A stretch of 64,000 bases of DNA, taken from positions 5,394,001 to 5,458,000 of the forward strand of contig JBANDB010000006.1 in NCBI GenBank assembly GCA_037576215.1. The letters are read 5' to 3'. The position numbers and the translations under genes are program-made. Shown here in pieces: positions 46,552-58,032 of this stretch. The notes beneath the pieces were generated by a model. The model was given only the letters and a program-made list of their open reading frames with translations, did not search any database and was not told the DNA's origin. How positions within the stretch are numbered: the first letter of the stretch is position 1; the number at the start of each line of letters is the position of its first letter. Source of the stretch: Armillaria gallica. Lineage: Eukaryota; Basidiomycota; Agaricomycetes; Agaricales; Physalacriaceae.

Positions 46552-47206
46552 CAGTGTTATTACTGACCCGGGTCGGTTGGGTCAGGGTCAGATGGGTCGG
46601 ATGAATGGCTGAAGTGACCGACCCTTGACCCAGGTCGGTGGGGTCGGATAGGGTCGGATGGATAGGACAGCATAGCAAGGCAATATGTGATATTGTCCCA
46701 CTACTATTGTACCTCACAAGGCTCCACGAGCTTGTTGAGGTGCCCTCAGAGTATTCTACTGACTCTAACGAGTCGAAGTTGCGCTTTCTAACTTGTTTCT
46801 GACACAGCCACTCGAGAGGGTCGTGTGAGCCATGTTCGTAATGCGCGTCTTCGACGTTCGTCAACGCCTTTATCGTTGTCTGATACAGTAGGAGCTTTTG
46901 TGCTTTGTTCGTTAAAATTTATTGACTGATCCCACTGACATCGAGGCCAATGAAGCAGAGTTTGTGATCAGGTCTGATTTCGGGATACTTTTGTCGTCTC
47001 CAAAGCAGCACAGAAATAAAACATTGGAAAAGTTGATTTTCGGCCTACAGGTACGGCGGTCGTTTCCGACGCATTTCCAACCAGTCAGCTGCACTGCCAC
47101 CGACCCCACCGACCCCACGTATTTCTGCCATCCATCTGACCGACCGGTCTGACCCATCCGACCTGGGTCAAGTCAGAGGGTCAGTGACCCGACCCTAACA
47201 ACACTG
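46552..47206. mobile_element. Non-autonomous hAT-type transposon, 655 bp
   Basis: The ends are CAGTGTTATTA and, inverted, CAGTGTTGTTA, followed by GGGTCGG-rich subterminal repeats on both sides. Perfect 8-bp target duplications GTTTAGGT flank it (46544-46551, 47207-47214). CAGTG ends and 8-bp duplications fit the hAT superfamily. No transposase is encoded; a minus-strand ORF contains DPLEWL, which might be a scrap of the hAT C-terminal DPLxWW motif, but this is weak. It sits between SDR-9 and P450-5. Confidence 0.88.
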
Positions 47207-47214
47207 GTTTAGGT

Positions 47215-48450
47215 TACTCCCTTGAATAGTCAACTGATACTGAATTGTGGGTACAAGCGGTTCCAAGTCGATCCGTGCCCTGCAATTTCGTTCGTGAGAT
47301 GAAGAAGGTTGCTGAGAGGACTGGCGAACATGGCACTGTAGTAAATCGCTATATTGCAGAAGGGTAGTCGTTGCGGGGTAGATGGACCGGGAATGGATGG
47401 CAGCTAGCGTCGGGGTTTGAATATGACTTCGGACTGCAACGACCATCATCACTATGCCACTGAACACTTGTTTTTCTCTATCTTAAGCCTCAAGAAAATA
47501 GTGAACGTCGAATTTGAATAACTCATCAAGCAATTAAACGTTCTCTGGACCGAAAGACAGCAGAGCTCAGCACCCCACAAGCGCGCGCAAAGTTTCTTTC
47601 CTATTTATGATCCACCGTCTCTTGTAGATCCGTCTCGAGTTCGTCTTAGCTCAGATGATGGTACGTCTCCTTACAGTATGGCAGATGTTCGCAGTCTCAC
47701 CAAATCCATTTGACAGCTGATCCGCGTACACATTTCAGTCAAGAATTGTTATCTGTCGTTGTACTGTACACTGCAGTGGAATATCATTGTCAAACCAATT
47801 CCACTTTGGAAACAACCCGTCAAGATGGTCATTCGCCTTCCTCAAGTCTTTCGCGAAGGCTGGAGGAATTATTGCTTGATGGTGTACATGGCCTGGTTGT
47901 AAGATTTGTTAATGATAGCGGCATACACATTCTCAAGAACATCATGGGGTGGGTTTTCCGGAGAAGGACCTACCGAATAGCTCACAGAATCCATTGAAAG
48001 AATATCTATTACGGTCAGGCTAAGATCGGAGAGATAGCAGTGCCGCAAGAATGCCGGTTGAAATAAATACCCTCTTCCTTCTCCTGCTGACGGTTGTGCC
48101 AACAAAAATAAACACGTTGACAGGTCAATTCACGTAAACATTCCACCACTCATTATTGACCACATGTTCAATACAAATCTCTAGGGAAGTAGTCACCGCA
48201 GATATGATATGTCCTGAGGCATCAGGAAGGACCTCTGGCCTTAGAGCACCGTTGGGCCAAAATTCCGGGGCTCCCCCAAAGTGGACTTGAAGCAAAATCT
48301 TAGTGCCGGTGAGAGGGATCAGTCCTTCTTATAAACTCGGCTCAGTTCAAGGACCCATTACTTGTCAGCCTTCATAAACATTCAGACTATAGGAGTGTCT
48401 TGAAGGCTCGGGACGTATCTTAACTCAAGAGTCATAGCTCTTTTCTTCAC
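47215..48450. other. P450-5 upstream region
   Basis: It contains the small ORF ending at 47997 and, closer to P450-5, blocks shared with 9600-10000 before P450-1 (CTTATAAACTCGG at about 48330 and 9877; CTATAGGAG). Confidence 0.45.
47710..47997 (+). CDS. Small ORF upstream of P450-5, paralog of 9382-9579
   Basis: It is open for 95 codons from 47710. Homology to the ORF before P450-1 covers only the last 62 or so codons (DGHSP, RFVND, RTYRIAHRIH, then stop), so the true start or an upstream splice site is probably near 47810. No domain is recognised. Confidence 0.33.
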   Translation: MTADPRTHFSQELLSVVVLYTAVEYHCQTNSTLETTRQDGHSPSSSLSRRLEELLLDGVHGLVVRFVNDSGIHILKNIMGWVFRRRTYRIAHRIH

Positions 48451-50748
48451 ATGGCCGTTTTCTTCATTGTACTCATCGCATCACTCCTGGTAGCCTCGCT
48501 GCTTCACTGGTGGCTCAAGCGACCCTCAGTCAAGCACGTCAAGGGACCACCATCGCCCTCTTTCTGGCTAGGTAAGTCATCTGAGGATCACCGCGTACAA
48601 ACTTCAGCTCACGCACCATATACTAGGCCACCAACGTGTCCTTCGTGATCAAGATAACGCAGGTGATCTCGAAACGAAATGGCGCAGGGAGTACGGCACC
48701 GTTTATCGTATCGGGGGCTGTTTGGGTGTAAGCAAGCTCTATGCCTCTGCCCCGGCCATGCCACGATTAAAGCAGTGTTTCATAGCAAGACGTCCTGGTG
48801 ATTTGCGACCCCACGGTTTTCGGACATGTTTTCAACCCCTCACGTCCTTACCCCAAATCCAAGGACAGCGTCTTCATACTGGATCTCCTTGCTGGTAAGG
48901 GTCTTGCCGTCGTCGCCAGTAAGTTTTACCGTGGTTTAGCCTGTGCGCCTGTATTTAGCCTGTTTAGGTGAACCACACCATCGTCAACGCAAGATTCTGA
49001 ATCCGGCATTCTCCACTGCGCAACTTCGGAATTCCCAGGATATATTTCAGCAGTGCAGCGACAAGGTAGGTTCATCCGTGCGTCAAACGAATGTGGAAGT
49101 TAGAAGAAACCTATTGTGATTGCAGCTCGTGAACGGTATCAAAGGATATCTGGTTGGTACCGGTACTAGCGACACCATCAACATTCGTGCCTGGACAAGC
49201 AAGACTACCCTAGATATCATTGGTCTAGGCAAGTGCAATCTATGATATTCTCTCGCCAGTCAATTTAACATCCACCATAAGCCGCCTTTCGGCATGACTT
49301 TACTTCAATCGATGGATCAAACACGGAACTAGAACAAGCGATAAGGCATCTCTTGTAAGAAATATCTCTCCCTCTCAAACAACGAGGCTCGTTATAACCA
49401 AAATCTGATTTCAGCACCGCCTCACAAGCTAATCCATCGGCATCAGAGCTTATTCTCGTAGACTTAATGCGGATGCTTCCAGATTCAGCGCTGGAGCTTC
49501 TACGGCTAGTTCCAACTCGAGAGTTTCGTCAAATCATTAGCGTAAGAAATTTGGCTAACAAAATTGCCCGAGAAATCATAGATCGCCATAACGGGGTGCA
49601 GACACCGGAAGGCGATGGAGATATCCTTGATGTCCTTAGTAGGTCCGCTCTCGAGGTCCAACGAACGGCACCTATGAACATATTTCTTCTCTAGCGACAG
49701 CGCGCTTAGCCGGGAAGATCCATGACGACGAAGTCGAGGCCCAGCTAATGTTTGTGATAACTCTTTCCTTACTCCTCATGATGATGATTTGGGTTCTAGG
49801 ACCTTCATTACTGCCGCGAGTGAGACGATGGGCACTAGTGTATCATGGCTGTTATACGAACTCGCTGTACATCCAGAGCATCAGTCCATAATCCGTGCAG
49901 AGTTGAAACAATCCAACGATTACGACTCTCTGCTATTTTTGAATGCCGCTATCAAAGTGAGCATGCCTAGTAGCTACACCGGACCACCCTTTTTCACCTC
50001 TAGAAACAGGAGTCTCTCCGTATGCACCCAAATGCGCCTTCCTTGATACGTACCGCTCCTCACGATGATGTTCTACCTCTCTCTGGAGGAAAGACACTTG
50101 CGGTACCCAAAGGGCAGACACTTATTTGTTCTGGCTACCTATACAACCGGCATGGTTTTATATCACTCCAACGCCATAAACCTGACACGAACTTTTTCTA
50201 GTCTTTCGTCTCTCTGGGGAGACGACGCGGAAGAGTGGAACCCAGCTCGGTTCCTTGATAACCCTATGTCTGTATCTCTGGGTGTGTACGCTAATCTGTG
50301 AGTATGACCTTGTGTTTTGGGCGTAGTCTCGAGACTTATTTGGCGGATGCTAGGATGACATTTGGTGAGCTCCATCTCAGCCTGTTTTTCTTTCACTTAT
50401 GCGGCCCTTCAGGTGCTGGGCCCCGTTCGTGCATCGGGTAATTGTCTACTGTGTTTTACTTTCCTGCCCCCCCAGTTGCTGATCCTCATCCGACTCTCTT
50501 GTAGGTGGAGATTCGCGTATGTATCTTCCTCCTCTTCTCAATGTCGCCTTATTCAAAGCTTGTCGATGAAATACAGGGTCATGGAAATACAAACAATCCT
50601 AGCCAACCTGATCCTAAACTTTGAATTCAGTCTACCCGAGGGAGGCGTCGAGATTCTGCGGTTCCCTGGCTCGCCGGCCGTTGTACCTATTGTGAAGGGT
50701 GAAGCACATTTAGGCTCTCAGCTACCCTTGAGGGTGAGACTTTTATAG
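48451..50748 (+). CDS. P450-5: cytochrome P450 monooxygenase
   Basis: Fifteen exons with no break found. The anchor FFIVLIASLLVASLL is followed by KGPPSPSFWLG. The I-helix reads AASETMG (Gly to Ala and His to Ser against AGHET), ESLR is the ExxR motif, then WNPARF and FGAGPRSCIG. It is closest to P450-1, which also has Ala in place of the I-helix Gly, so this change predates their split. GC donors occur after IIGL (GCAAGT) and in LYNR (GCATGG). It ends in TAG two residues short of the usual end. SDR-9 lies upstream and F-box copy 4 downstream, the most complete SDR-P450-F-box unit. Confidence 0.9.
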
Positions 50749-51715
50749 TGATGAACGGCAGTGAATGCCAGGACTGCATGTATGTATCAGTGTAATACGC
50801 TTCAAGAATCCGACTCGTCGTTCGTATTTACTACGAGACTCGGGAGCGATTAACAACACTTCTTTGTAACTCTGTTAGTCGAGATGGAAGAACTTGAATG
50901 GATAACAAAGACGTTAAGAGGAAGTAACCAACGTAAGAACAGTAGGCTATCCTGACGCGAGGATTATTGTCAAAAAGCAGTGGCGGAGGTACCTCGAACA
51001 CTAGTTAGAGAACGATATCTTACACTGAGAGCAGCGGACCTGGCCGTAAGTACCTTGATTGACACCACCCTCAGGCTACTGTCATGCATCGCCACCGTCC
51101 CATTCCAAGGCGATCTCGTATGTGTCATCAAGCTCTATCTACCACGGTGGACAACGAAAGGGGAAGTGCAATAACCAAATCCTCATCCTATTCATGATGA
51201 TCATAAGCATGAATCTACGAGCAGGGTGCTGGTTCCATCTCGTTTGTCTACGATTTGGAGCCGTTGATTCTTTAAATGTGCTGTCGGGGGAAAATTAACA
51301 CGCTCGCTGTAGCAACCTCATGACCGGACATTCATTTGGGCGCGATATTTCAACATGTTGTACCTCGAGCCTAGACAAAGAACTTGGACGCTGGGATCAT
51401 AGTAAGGAACTGTAGTAAACATGGGGAATACAGCTTGGAACTTAAACAAACCCTTAGCTTAATGCTTGAGCTCTGACGCCTGAGGACTGAACATCGTCGA
51501 TTAAATCCTCCACCATGATCGTATGGAGAGTGTCGCGGGAGGAAGTTTAGAACTTGCCGACACGTGATCACAAGCACAGGTGGCCGGCCCTAATCTCGGT
51601 TTCAACGTCGACCTTACGTCGACTCTGATACCTACTTCGCTGTGTTACTTTGTTAAAATGTCGTTCATTGATTGCTTCTTTGTTTGAGAAATGCGCTTAC
51701 TTACTCCTGATCAGG
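50749..51715. other. Spacer between P450-5 and F-box copy 4
   Basis: About 51540-51715 is the F-box 5' region common to all copies. The rest holds only short unsupported ORFs. Confidence 0.4.
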
Positions 51716-53356
51716 ATGGCATCTCCAACACGAACGGACAAATCACGATTTCATCCCTGTTTCTCTTCTTTCATACCCGAATTCTCGCAGCCCAAGAGAT
51801 CCTCCAGGATCAAGGAGCTTCTTCTCTCTAACAAACTACCATTGGATTTCGAAAAGCAGCATTTACTCGAAACTGCAACTAGAGGCCCTCTAATTCTTGA
51901 TGAATTTGACGAGAAAATTACAGCGGTACGCCAGTTATTGGATTTTTTGGTTGCGGAAAGGGACCAGGCTGCGTCGAACATCTCTGATGCCAAGTCTATT
52001 TTGCACCCTGTGCGCAGACTGTCGGATGATGTGCTACGTGAGGTATTTCGGGCTTGTACTAGGTCGCCAGACCAGTTCGATCGGGACGTTATCATTAAAA
52101 GGCCCAAGATAGACATCGAATCTGTCCAGCCCAATCAGTCGCCATGGATCGTCTCCTGCGTCTGTCAACAATGGAGAACGGTCACCATTGACACCAGAGA
52201 GTTATGGTCATTCATCGGACTTGATCTGGATTGAGGTTATCGAAACAAAGAGCTGGCCAAGAATCGTGCTTCCATGCTCGGCTTATCATTGTTTCGAGCC
52301 AACGGTCACGATCTGTTCATTCGTCTTTATGGCGAAAAGAATGCTATAGACGTCGATCCGATCCTTCCAATTCTCCTCCCCAGTGCTCCGTATTGGAAGC
52401 GACTATTAGTCTCTCTTCCTCTCTCCTCATTACGACACTTTTCAATGTGCAAGGGTTATCTAAATCGCCTTGATGCTCTTTACATACACGCAGTTGAAAA
52501 TGAAGTCGATGCCTTCCATATTGACGCCTTTCAACTTGCTCCGAACCTAAAGATCCTTTCAATCAATATGCGCCGCCCGGCGTTCACGCACTTCTCCATT
52601 CCTTCCTCAGGAATCACTACCTTTGTATCTGCCGGCCCTAATATGAATGCATATGAATCCCTTAAAAGGCTTCCGCGCATACGAAAGCTCAGTCTCTTTT
52701 GCTGGGACCTCATTAACGAGGCCGCAGAACCAATCTTTCTTCACAGTGTGACTGACCTTCACCTAATGAAATCACTAACCTTCCGGGCCGGTCTTTTATC
52801 CATCGCCAATATGTATTCTCATCTTATCCTTCCATCTCTCCGACAACTGGAGATAACCTTTTTCGGATCGAAATCACCAGACGAACTCTGATTTCCAGTT
52901 GTGACCAACCCAGATTCGTGCCCTATCGAAGCGCTTGTCGTTCATCTCTCTCGTCTATCACAGGAAGCATGCACTCAGCTAGGCGACAAACTCTTCAAAT
53001 TTCTACGTGGAACTCCCGATTTGGCGAGCTTGGGCATTACGACCGACCAGACGAATTTACCTGATCGATGGCTCAATAGCTTGGTATACATTTCGGGGCC
53101 AGAGGCCGTAGCTCCGCATCTCCGGCTTTTGAGTATGCCAAGTGGTCGTATCTCAGCTGGGGATTTGGACTGCCTTGTAAATGTTATCGAATCCCGGAGG
53201 AAAAAGGATGTCGATTCATCCAATGGTCAACATTGCACGTTGTTGGAGAAAGTGATACTCGGACCGGAACCTATCGAGTTTGACGAGGAGGAGCTTTCAG
53301 AGAGGTGGTTGGCGTTGCTTGCTGGGGGACTCATTATCGCACACAGGAAAAGATGA
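51716..53356 (+). pseudogene. F-box gene copy 4, two nonsense codons in an otherwise open frame
   Basis: It starts MASPTRTDKS at 51716 and aligns with copy 2 over its whole length (547 codons). TGA stops at 52232-52234 (after GLDLD, where copy 2 has Asn) and 52889-52891 (where copy 2 has Ser, TCC). All three open segments are in one frame, with no net indel at the breaks. The F-box (LHPVRRLSDDVLREVF, SPWIVSCVCQQWRTVTI) precedes the first stop, so a 172-residue F-box-only protein could be made. Confidence 0.88.
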
Positions 53357-55886
53357 AACAGGAAACCTCATGTGCGTTGTTTAGTCTGGTCATTGGCAGA
53401 CTTATGAAAACAACGTCAAAGGTCGAACACGCAAAGATCCAAGAGTAGCATTGCGTGTAAGTAACCGACGGACGCGTTTTAACCGAGCAGCGAGAACTCA
53501 GAATCAGAAGCAACGTCGAGAGCGATAGCAGCTTCTTCCTTTTCTCCGATGTTAATTGACTGGTTTGAAATATTCACATTCAGCATACATAAGCCCGCGT
53601 TTGGGCTACCAGGACGGGGAGAGATGGGAGTGAACTAAGCGTTTTTTCTCCGGTCTTTGCTTGAGTCTTCTGTACTATGAATTCCGCATTACCGTCGCTG
53701 AAAATCAACGGACCTTGGAGAGATGTCCTCTTATACACGTCTGCAAGTAACATGAATATGGGATGCATACTTAGAAGAGGTATGCGCAGGACGTACCAGA
53801 GCCTAACCAGAGTCTTCACCTAATACTTCGCGCCATCCTCATTCCTTAGCCACCACCTGTTAGAGAAGCCTGCTGTTGAAGGTCCTTCCTTTCCACCATT
53901 GTGTGCTCTTCCCCGGCGATTCAAATTCTCCCGTCGACGTTCGCACCCAGTGGAGCTATAGCGTCGGTGATAATTGCGATTTCCTGGAATACCATGTTCC
54001 TCTCAGCGATACTCCTCCCTCGCAAATCTCAGCTGACTATTAGTCTCAATGGCAGTACTACACTGATGGTATTGATTGGTCACTAGGCACCGCTAACAGT
54101 TCCAACCCCCTTTACGCGCTGTTTCCATCATCTCAGCCATAATCTCAGCAGGCGTCCGCGTCGACTTCTCGAAGATCACCTTTCTCGGTCGTATCCCGTT
54201 GCTTGTAATCCTTCGGTTATCTATATCAACCAAAGTGATCCACTTGAGTTCGTCGACCTTCACGCCTGCGCCAAGTTTCATTAGCCACTACTCGCGATCG
54301 GGGATGCCGTACGGAATATATGGCCCTGGCACGTACCTTGAAGCTGGACATCACCATCATACTAGTACTAGTAGGTTCCATCCGGATTCCGAGTCGTCCT
54401 TCCAGTCGATGTAGGCAGCCAAGACATCCATGTTGTTGTCGCATAACCCCACTAGTAGTTGATGGGAAATTCTATCAGAGTATCGGAGTCGTAGTTCAAG
54501 GGATTCGGCTTTTTGAGCGCCTTGTAGAAGGACACCGTATAGTAGTAGCTGCCGATTCTGTAAGCATGCCGGAGGCCAAAAGTGCAAATATCGGGGTTTA
54601 AAATATAACTTCGGACAGCATCACCGACGCAGCGCTATGGCTCCACTGGACGACCGTTTTCTTAAGTTCCAGTATCAAACTTGCAATGTCAAACGTCGAC
54701 GGAAAAACTTTAATCCAAGCAAAAAAGAGCGCACAATGAACGATCAATTGCAAAATATTGTCTGGCCGCTCTGTGCGAGCTCCATGATCTCGTGCTGTCC
54801 ATTGTCGTCCTGGGTGGCAAGACTAACAATTCCTACATTAAAGGCGAACAACCTCCCTTTCTTCCTTCCCTGCGAACCTCTAGTTTTTCGATGGGCCAGA
54901 ACACGTTGAGATGAAGCACTGAAAATGACAAGGTACGCACACATCTTCCCTGTTTTCAGCGACGGTAATGCGGAATTCAAGTGATACAGAAGACGAAAAC
55001 AAATCTGGGGGAAAAGTGTCTAGTTCACTGTCACTTTCCCCCGTCCTTGTAGCCCGAACGCGAGCAGTTTACCTAGTCATTTTCGGTTCCCTGTCTTCTC
55101 GAGACTGCCATCGGAGGGTTGTCAGTCTAGCCAGTACGAAGGATGTATGGGGACACCTTCAGAAATACGTGTTCTCCGAAACGCTGCAATCACTAGGCTC
55201 TCAGGCGGAATGCTTTATCGAGTCATATCTGGCCGTGCACTCTCGCGCAGTGAAACACGATCCTCCCAGGACCCTCACTATTCCTCTATACTGAGTAAAT
55301 GCGTCGTTTACTCGTTCTCCGCATCTTCAGGGTCGCTGGGGTCGCTGACTCATTTTTCACACCTTCGCCGTCGAAGGAATTAACTTGGTCTACGCACGCC
55401 TAACTCCGAGCGACACCGGATTACCAAGGGAAGTGGGTATTTATGGCATGTGCGAGTCAACAAGGAGTCTGGGATGTTGGCTTGATCAACACGAAAATCG
55501 AAGAGGAAGGTGAGTTGCGATAATTAAATAACTCAATTCCAGCTAAATCGTTTTCAGGAAGGTTTTCTTCAAGGACTCTGAGCCCGTATGGTGCTTATGT
55601 CTGCACTCTCTCACTGTATTCGCTTGTACTTCTCACGGAACCTTCAACGGCATTCGTGGAAGAGCTTGAATAATCACTACAAAACTTCTTTTCTTGGCAC
55701 GACGCGCGTACACGAGCCGGTAAACAGGATTGCTGTCCCGGGACCAAGTGCTTTTGTCACCATGCTGACAGTATGTAGGCAGTCCTTTCAATCTTGCAAC
55801 ATAAAACTACCGTTTACCGCACACACCGGGATACAGCCTCGCTGAATAAGACCGGAGATTTATGACATCTAGACGACGACGACTAG
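53357..55886. other. Intergenic with relics and repeats
   Basis: It holds dispersed repeat copies at about 53580-53700 (inverted) and 54960-55070. About 55080-55310 resembles 15940-16210, and about 55500-55860 resembles 16390-16760, the SDR-2 upstream region. GAAGGTGAGTTGCGA lies at 55506-55520. Apart from the relic at 54093-54300, no gene is supported. Confidence 0.45.
54093..54300 (-). pseudogene. C-terminal coding remnant of an unrecognised gene (copy b)
   Basis: It encodes GVKVDELKWIT and then SNGIRPRKV, TRTPAEIMAEMME before the stop; it is the partner of 12836-13093. A 12-codon insert after WIT may be an unspliced intron or an insertion. No upstream exons seen. Confidence 0.42.
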
Positions 55887-55896
55887 AATAAAAGGG
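55887..55896 (+). promoter_or_regulatory. TATA-like box of SDR-10
   Basis: AATAAAAGGG about 40 bp before the ATG. Confidence 0.6.
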
Positions 55897-55930
55897 ACTG
55901 CATCCAGCAGCCATTCAGCAATCCCCAATC

Positions 55931-57049
55931 ATGGCAGATCTTAACATGGCTACAGTGACGTCACTTTCTGGTCGAGTAGGCCTCGTTACAGGCGGAGGAA
56001 CGGGGATGTGTGTTCCTTGATTCTCGAGTGTGACTCGTTATTGACTCTCCAACAGAGGGTTTATGATTGCGAAAGCCTTTGCTGCAAACGGCGCCAAGGT
56101 ATATATCACTGGCCGAAGGTTGGACGTGCTAGAGAAAGCTGCTGCCTCAGTTACAGGTGTCCCAGGATCCCTCGTCGCGTAAGCAGATGTTCTCTCCCCA
56201 TGATGTTCGTCCCTGCAACTGATGTGCCTACAGGATTCAGATGGACGTCACAGATGAAGACAGCGTCAAGGTCGGGGTCAAGCACATTGAAGGAATCGAC
56301 GGCAAGCTCGATATTCTCGTCAACAAGTTCGTCAATAGTATCGTCCTCAGTTCCTCTCGTCCATGCTGATGTCCCGGTAGTGCCGGGTTTGGCGGTTCCC
56401 TTCGTGACCCGGACTTCATTGCGAAGAGAAACGCTGCAAAGGATCCTTTTGAGCCCGAAACGGTACAGAACTGGGCTGATATCTTCGCGCTCAACACGAT
56501 CGCCCCGTTCTTCGTCGTACGTGCCTTCCAATCCCTCCTTATCAAAGGAGCGCATTCCCGCCAGCAAGGCACGTCAAGCGTCATCAACGTCAGCAGTGTG
56601 TCGGCGGCGATGAACACAACGAATTCGTTGACGTCTGTATGTGCCATGCCATCCCTTTTAGCTCGTCTAAGCCAACCTTGATATAGGCCGCATACAATGT
56701 GACGAAAGCCGCTTTGGACAAGCTCACACTTGTTCTGGCAACGAGTTTTGCTGGGAGGGATATCCCGATTCGAGTGAACGTGCTGGCGCCTGGCTTGTTT
56801 GCGTCGCAGATGGCCAGTCCTGAGATCGTGGAAATGGTCAAGACGAAGCCATTACCGGGGATGGTTGCGCCGATTCCTTCAAAGAGGCAGGGGACGTGAG
56901 TGTGGTCAGTTGTTTGAATGGGATTAGGTATTGATTTGATTTCTAGCGAGGCGGAGATGGGGATGACGGCGGTGTATTTAGCAGTGTCCGACTATACGAA
57001 TGGAGCGGTGTTGAGCGTTGATGGTGCAGTGTCGTTAGTCAATCCTTGA
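55931..57049 (+). CDS. SDR-10: short-chain dehydrogenase/reductase, intact
   Basis: Exons 55931-56007, 56056-56178, 56234-56326, 56381-56636, 56687-56895 and 56947-57049 give 286 residues with no break. TGGGTGIG, NNAG, VSS and YNVTK are intact. The first intron begins GTGTGT rather than the GTATGT of its relatives. It belongs to the subgroup of SDR-2 and -9. It lies about 1 kb upstream of P450-6 on the same strand, a complete SDR-P450 pair. It should interconvert alcohol and carbonyl groups with NAD(P); the substrate is unknown. Confidence 0.93.
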
Positions 57050-58032
57050 TTCTTTGATTATCTGCCGTACAGTTTTCATGAAATCTGACTGTTTTCCTTT
57101 TCTCCATTCCCGTCCAAGATAACACGTCCTAGTCCGTACACTTCTTCAGGGGATCCGGTCACTGGTTGGTTGAGTGTTATGCCGGAAGATAAGTTTCCCG
57201 ATCAGAGTGAGTGAGATACCGCCTGCACCATCACTGACCCTCCCGAGTTCCTCATTGAGCAACGAGTTGACCTATACGCAGCATATCATCGGGATATGGG
57301 GACGTACCAAATTTGCAAGATTCGAAAGGTGAAGAGAAGGTGAAAAGCGCTTGCATCCTCACGTTTGCTTATATTTTGATGTTCTATCAGATATGAGAAA
57401 GTGGTGCGGCGTGAAGTAGGCTACAAGCCTAGAAGGAACCCGACCTTCGCCTCCCTCATGTCCTCCACGAAAACGGAGAGATAGTGAGGGTATACGTTCG
57501 TTGACATCTTTGAAGAGGCTCTATGAGCAAAAAAGGTTTGCATAATGATGCTACATCTTTGGCAAACACAACACAGTGGGGGCTTAAATACGCAGGCTCT
57601 TATAATATAAAATTCACGCGGAAATAAGCAAATAAGTAAGTGGATCTTCTCAAGAATATTAACGGCGACTAACTGTCAGGCGAAGCTCGAAACCTCTCTG
57701 GGAATTCAACACATTGACAGGTCACCGGTCATCGGTTAAGTCAAGTAACTATTCCACTAAACTATTTACTGACTGTGCGCTTTCCAGTCGTAGCCAGATA
57801 TGGCATATACTGAAGGGTCAGCCCGCCTTCCAACAGAATCGGACCTAGTAAGCTAGACTGCGTTGCTTCTTGTCCGAGTCTCTGCGCCAGTGCGCCCATC
57901 AGCCATAGCGGAGCCGCGCTAAAATCCTAGACCAGTTAAGAGAAACTGGTCGACTCGGCTAAACTCCCATCTTAAAAGCCCGGAATGTAAGTATTTTGAA
58001 TCTAGCTCGAAGAGCCCCAGTTGTTTCTTTGC
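57050..58032. other. SDR-10 to P450-6 spacer
   Basis: It is homologous to the SDR-1 to P450-1 spacer (GTGAAAAGCGCTTGCATC near 57338 and 9320), but without the MITE. It holds an eroded version of the small ORF near 57420-57540. No gene. Confidence 0.55.

Noticed and set aside
46520..47152. ORFs of 114 and 76 codons inside the hAT-type element as transposase
   Set aside because: They are built largely from the repetitive ends; a lone DPLEWL is not enough for a transposase call.
52232..52891. The two TGA codons in F-box copy 4 as recoding or stop readthrough
   Set aside because: The other copies have sense codons there, the contexts differ, and sister copies are also decaying.
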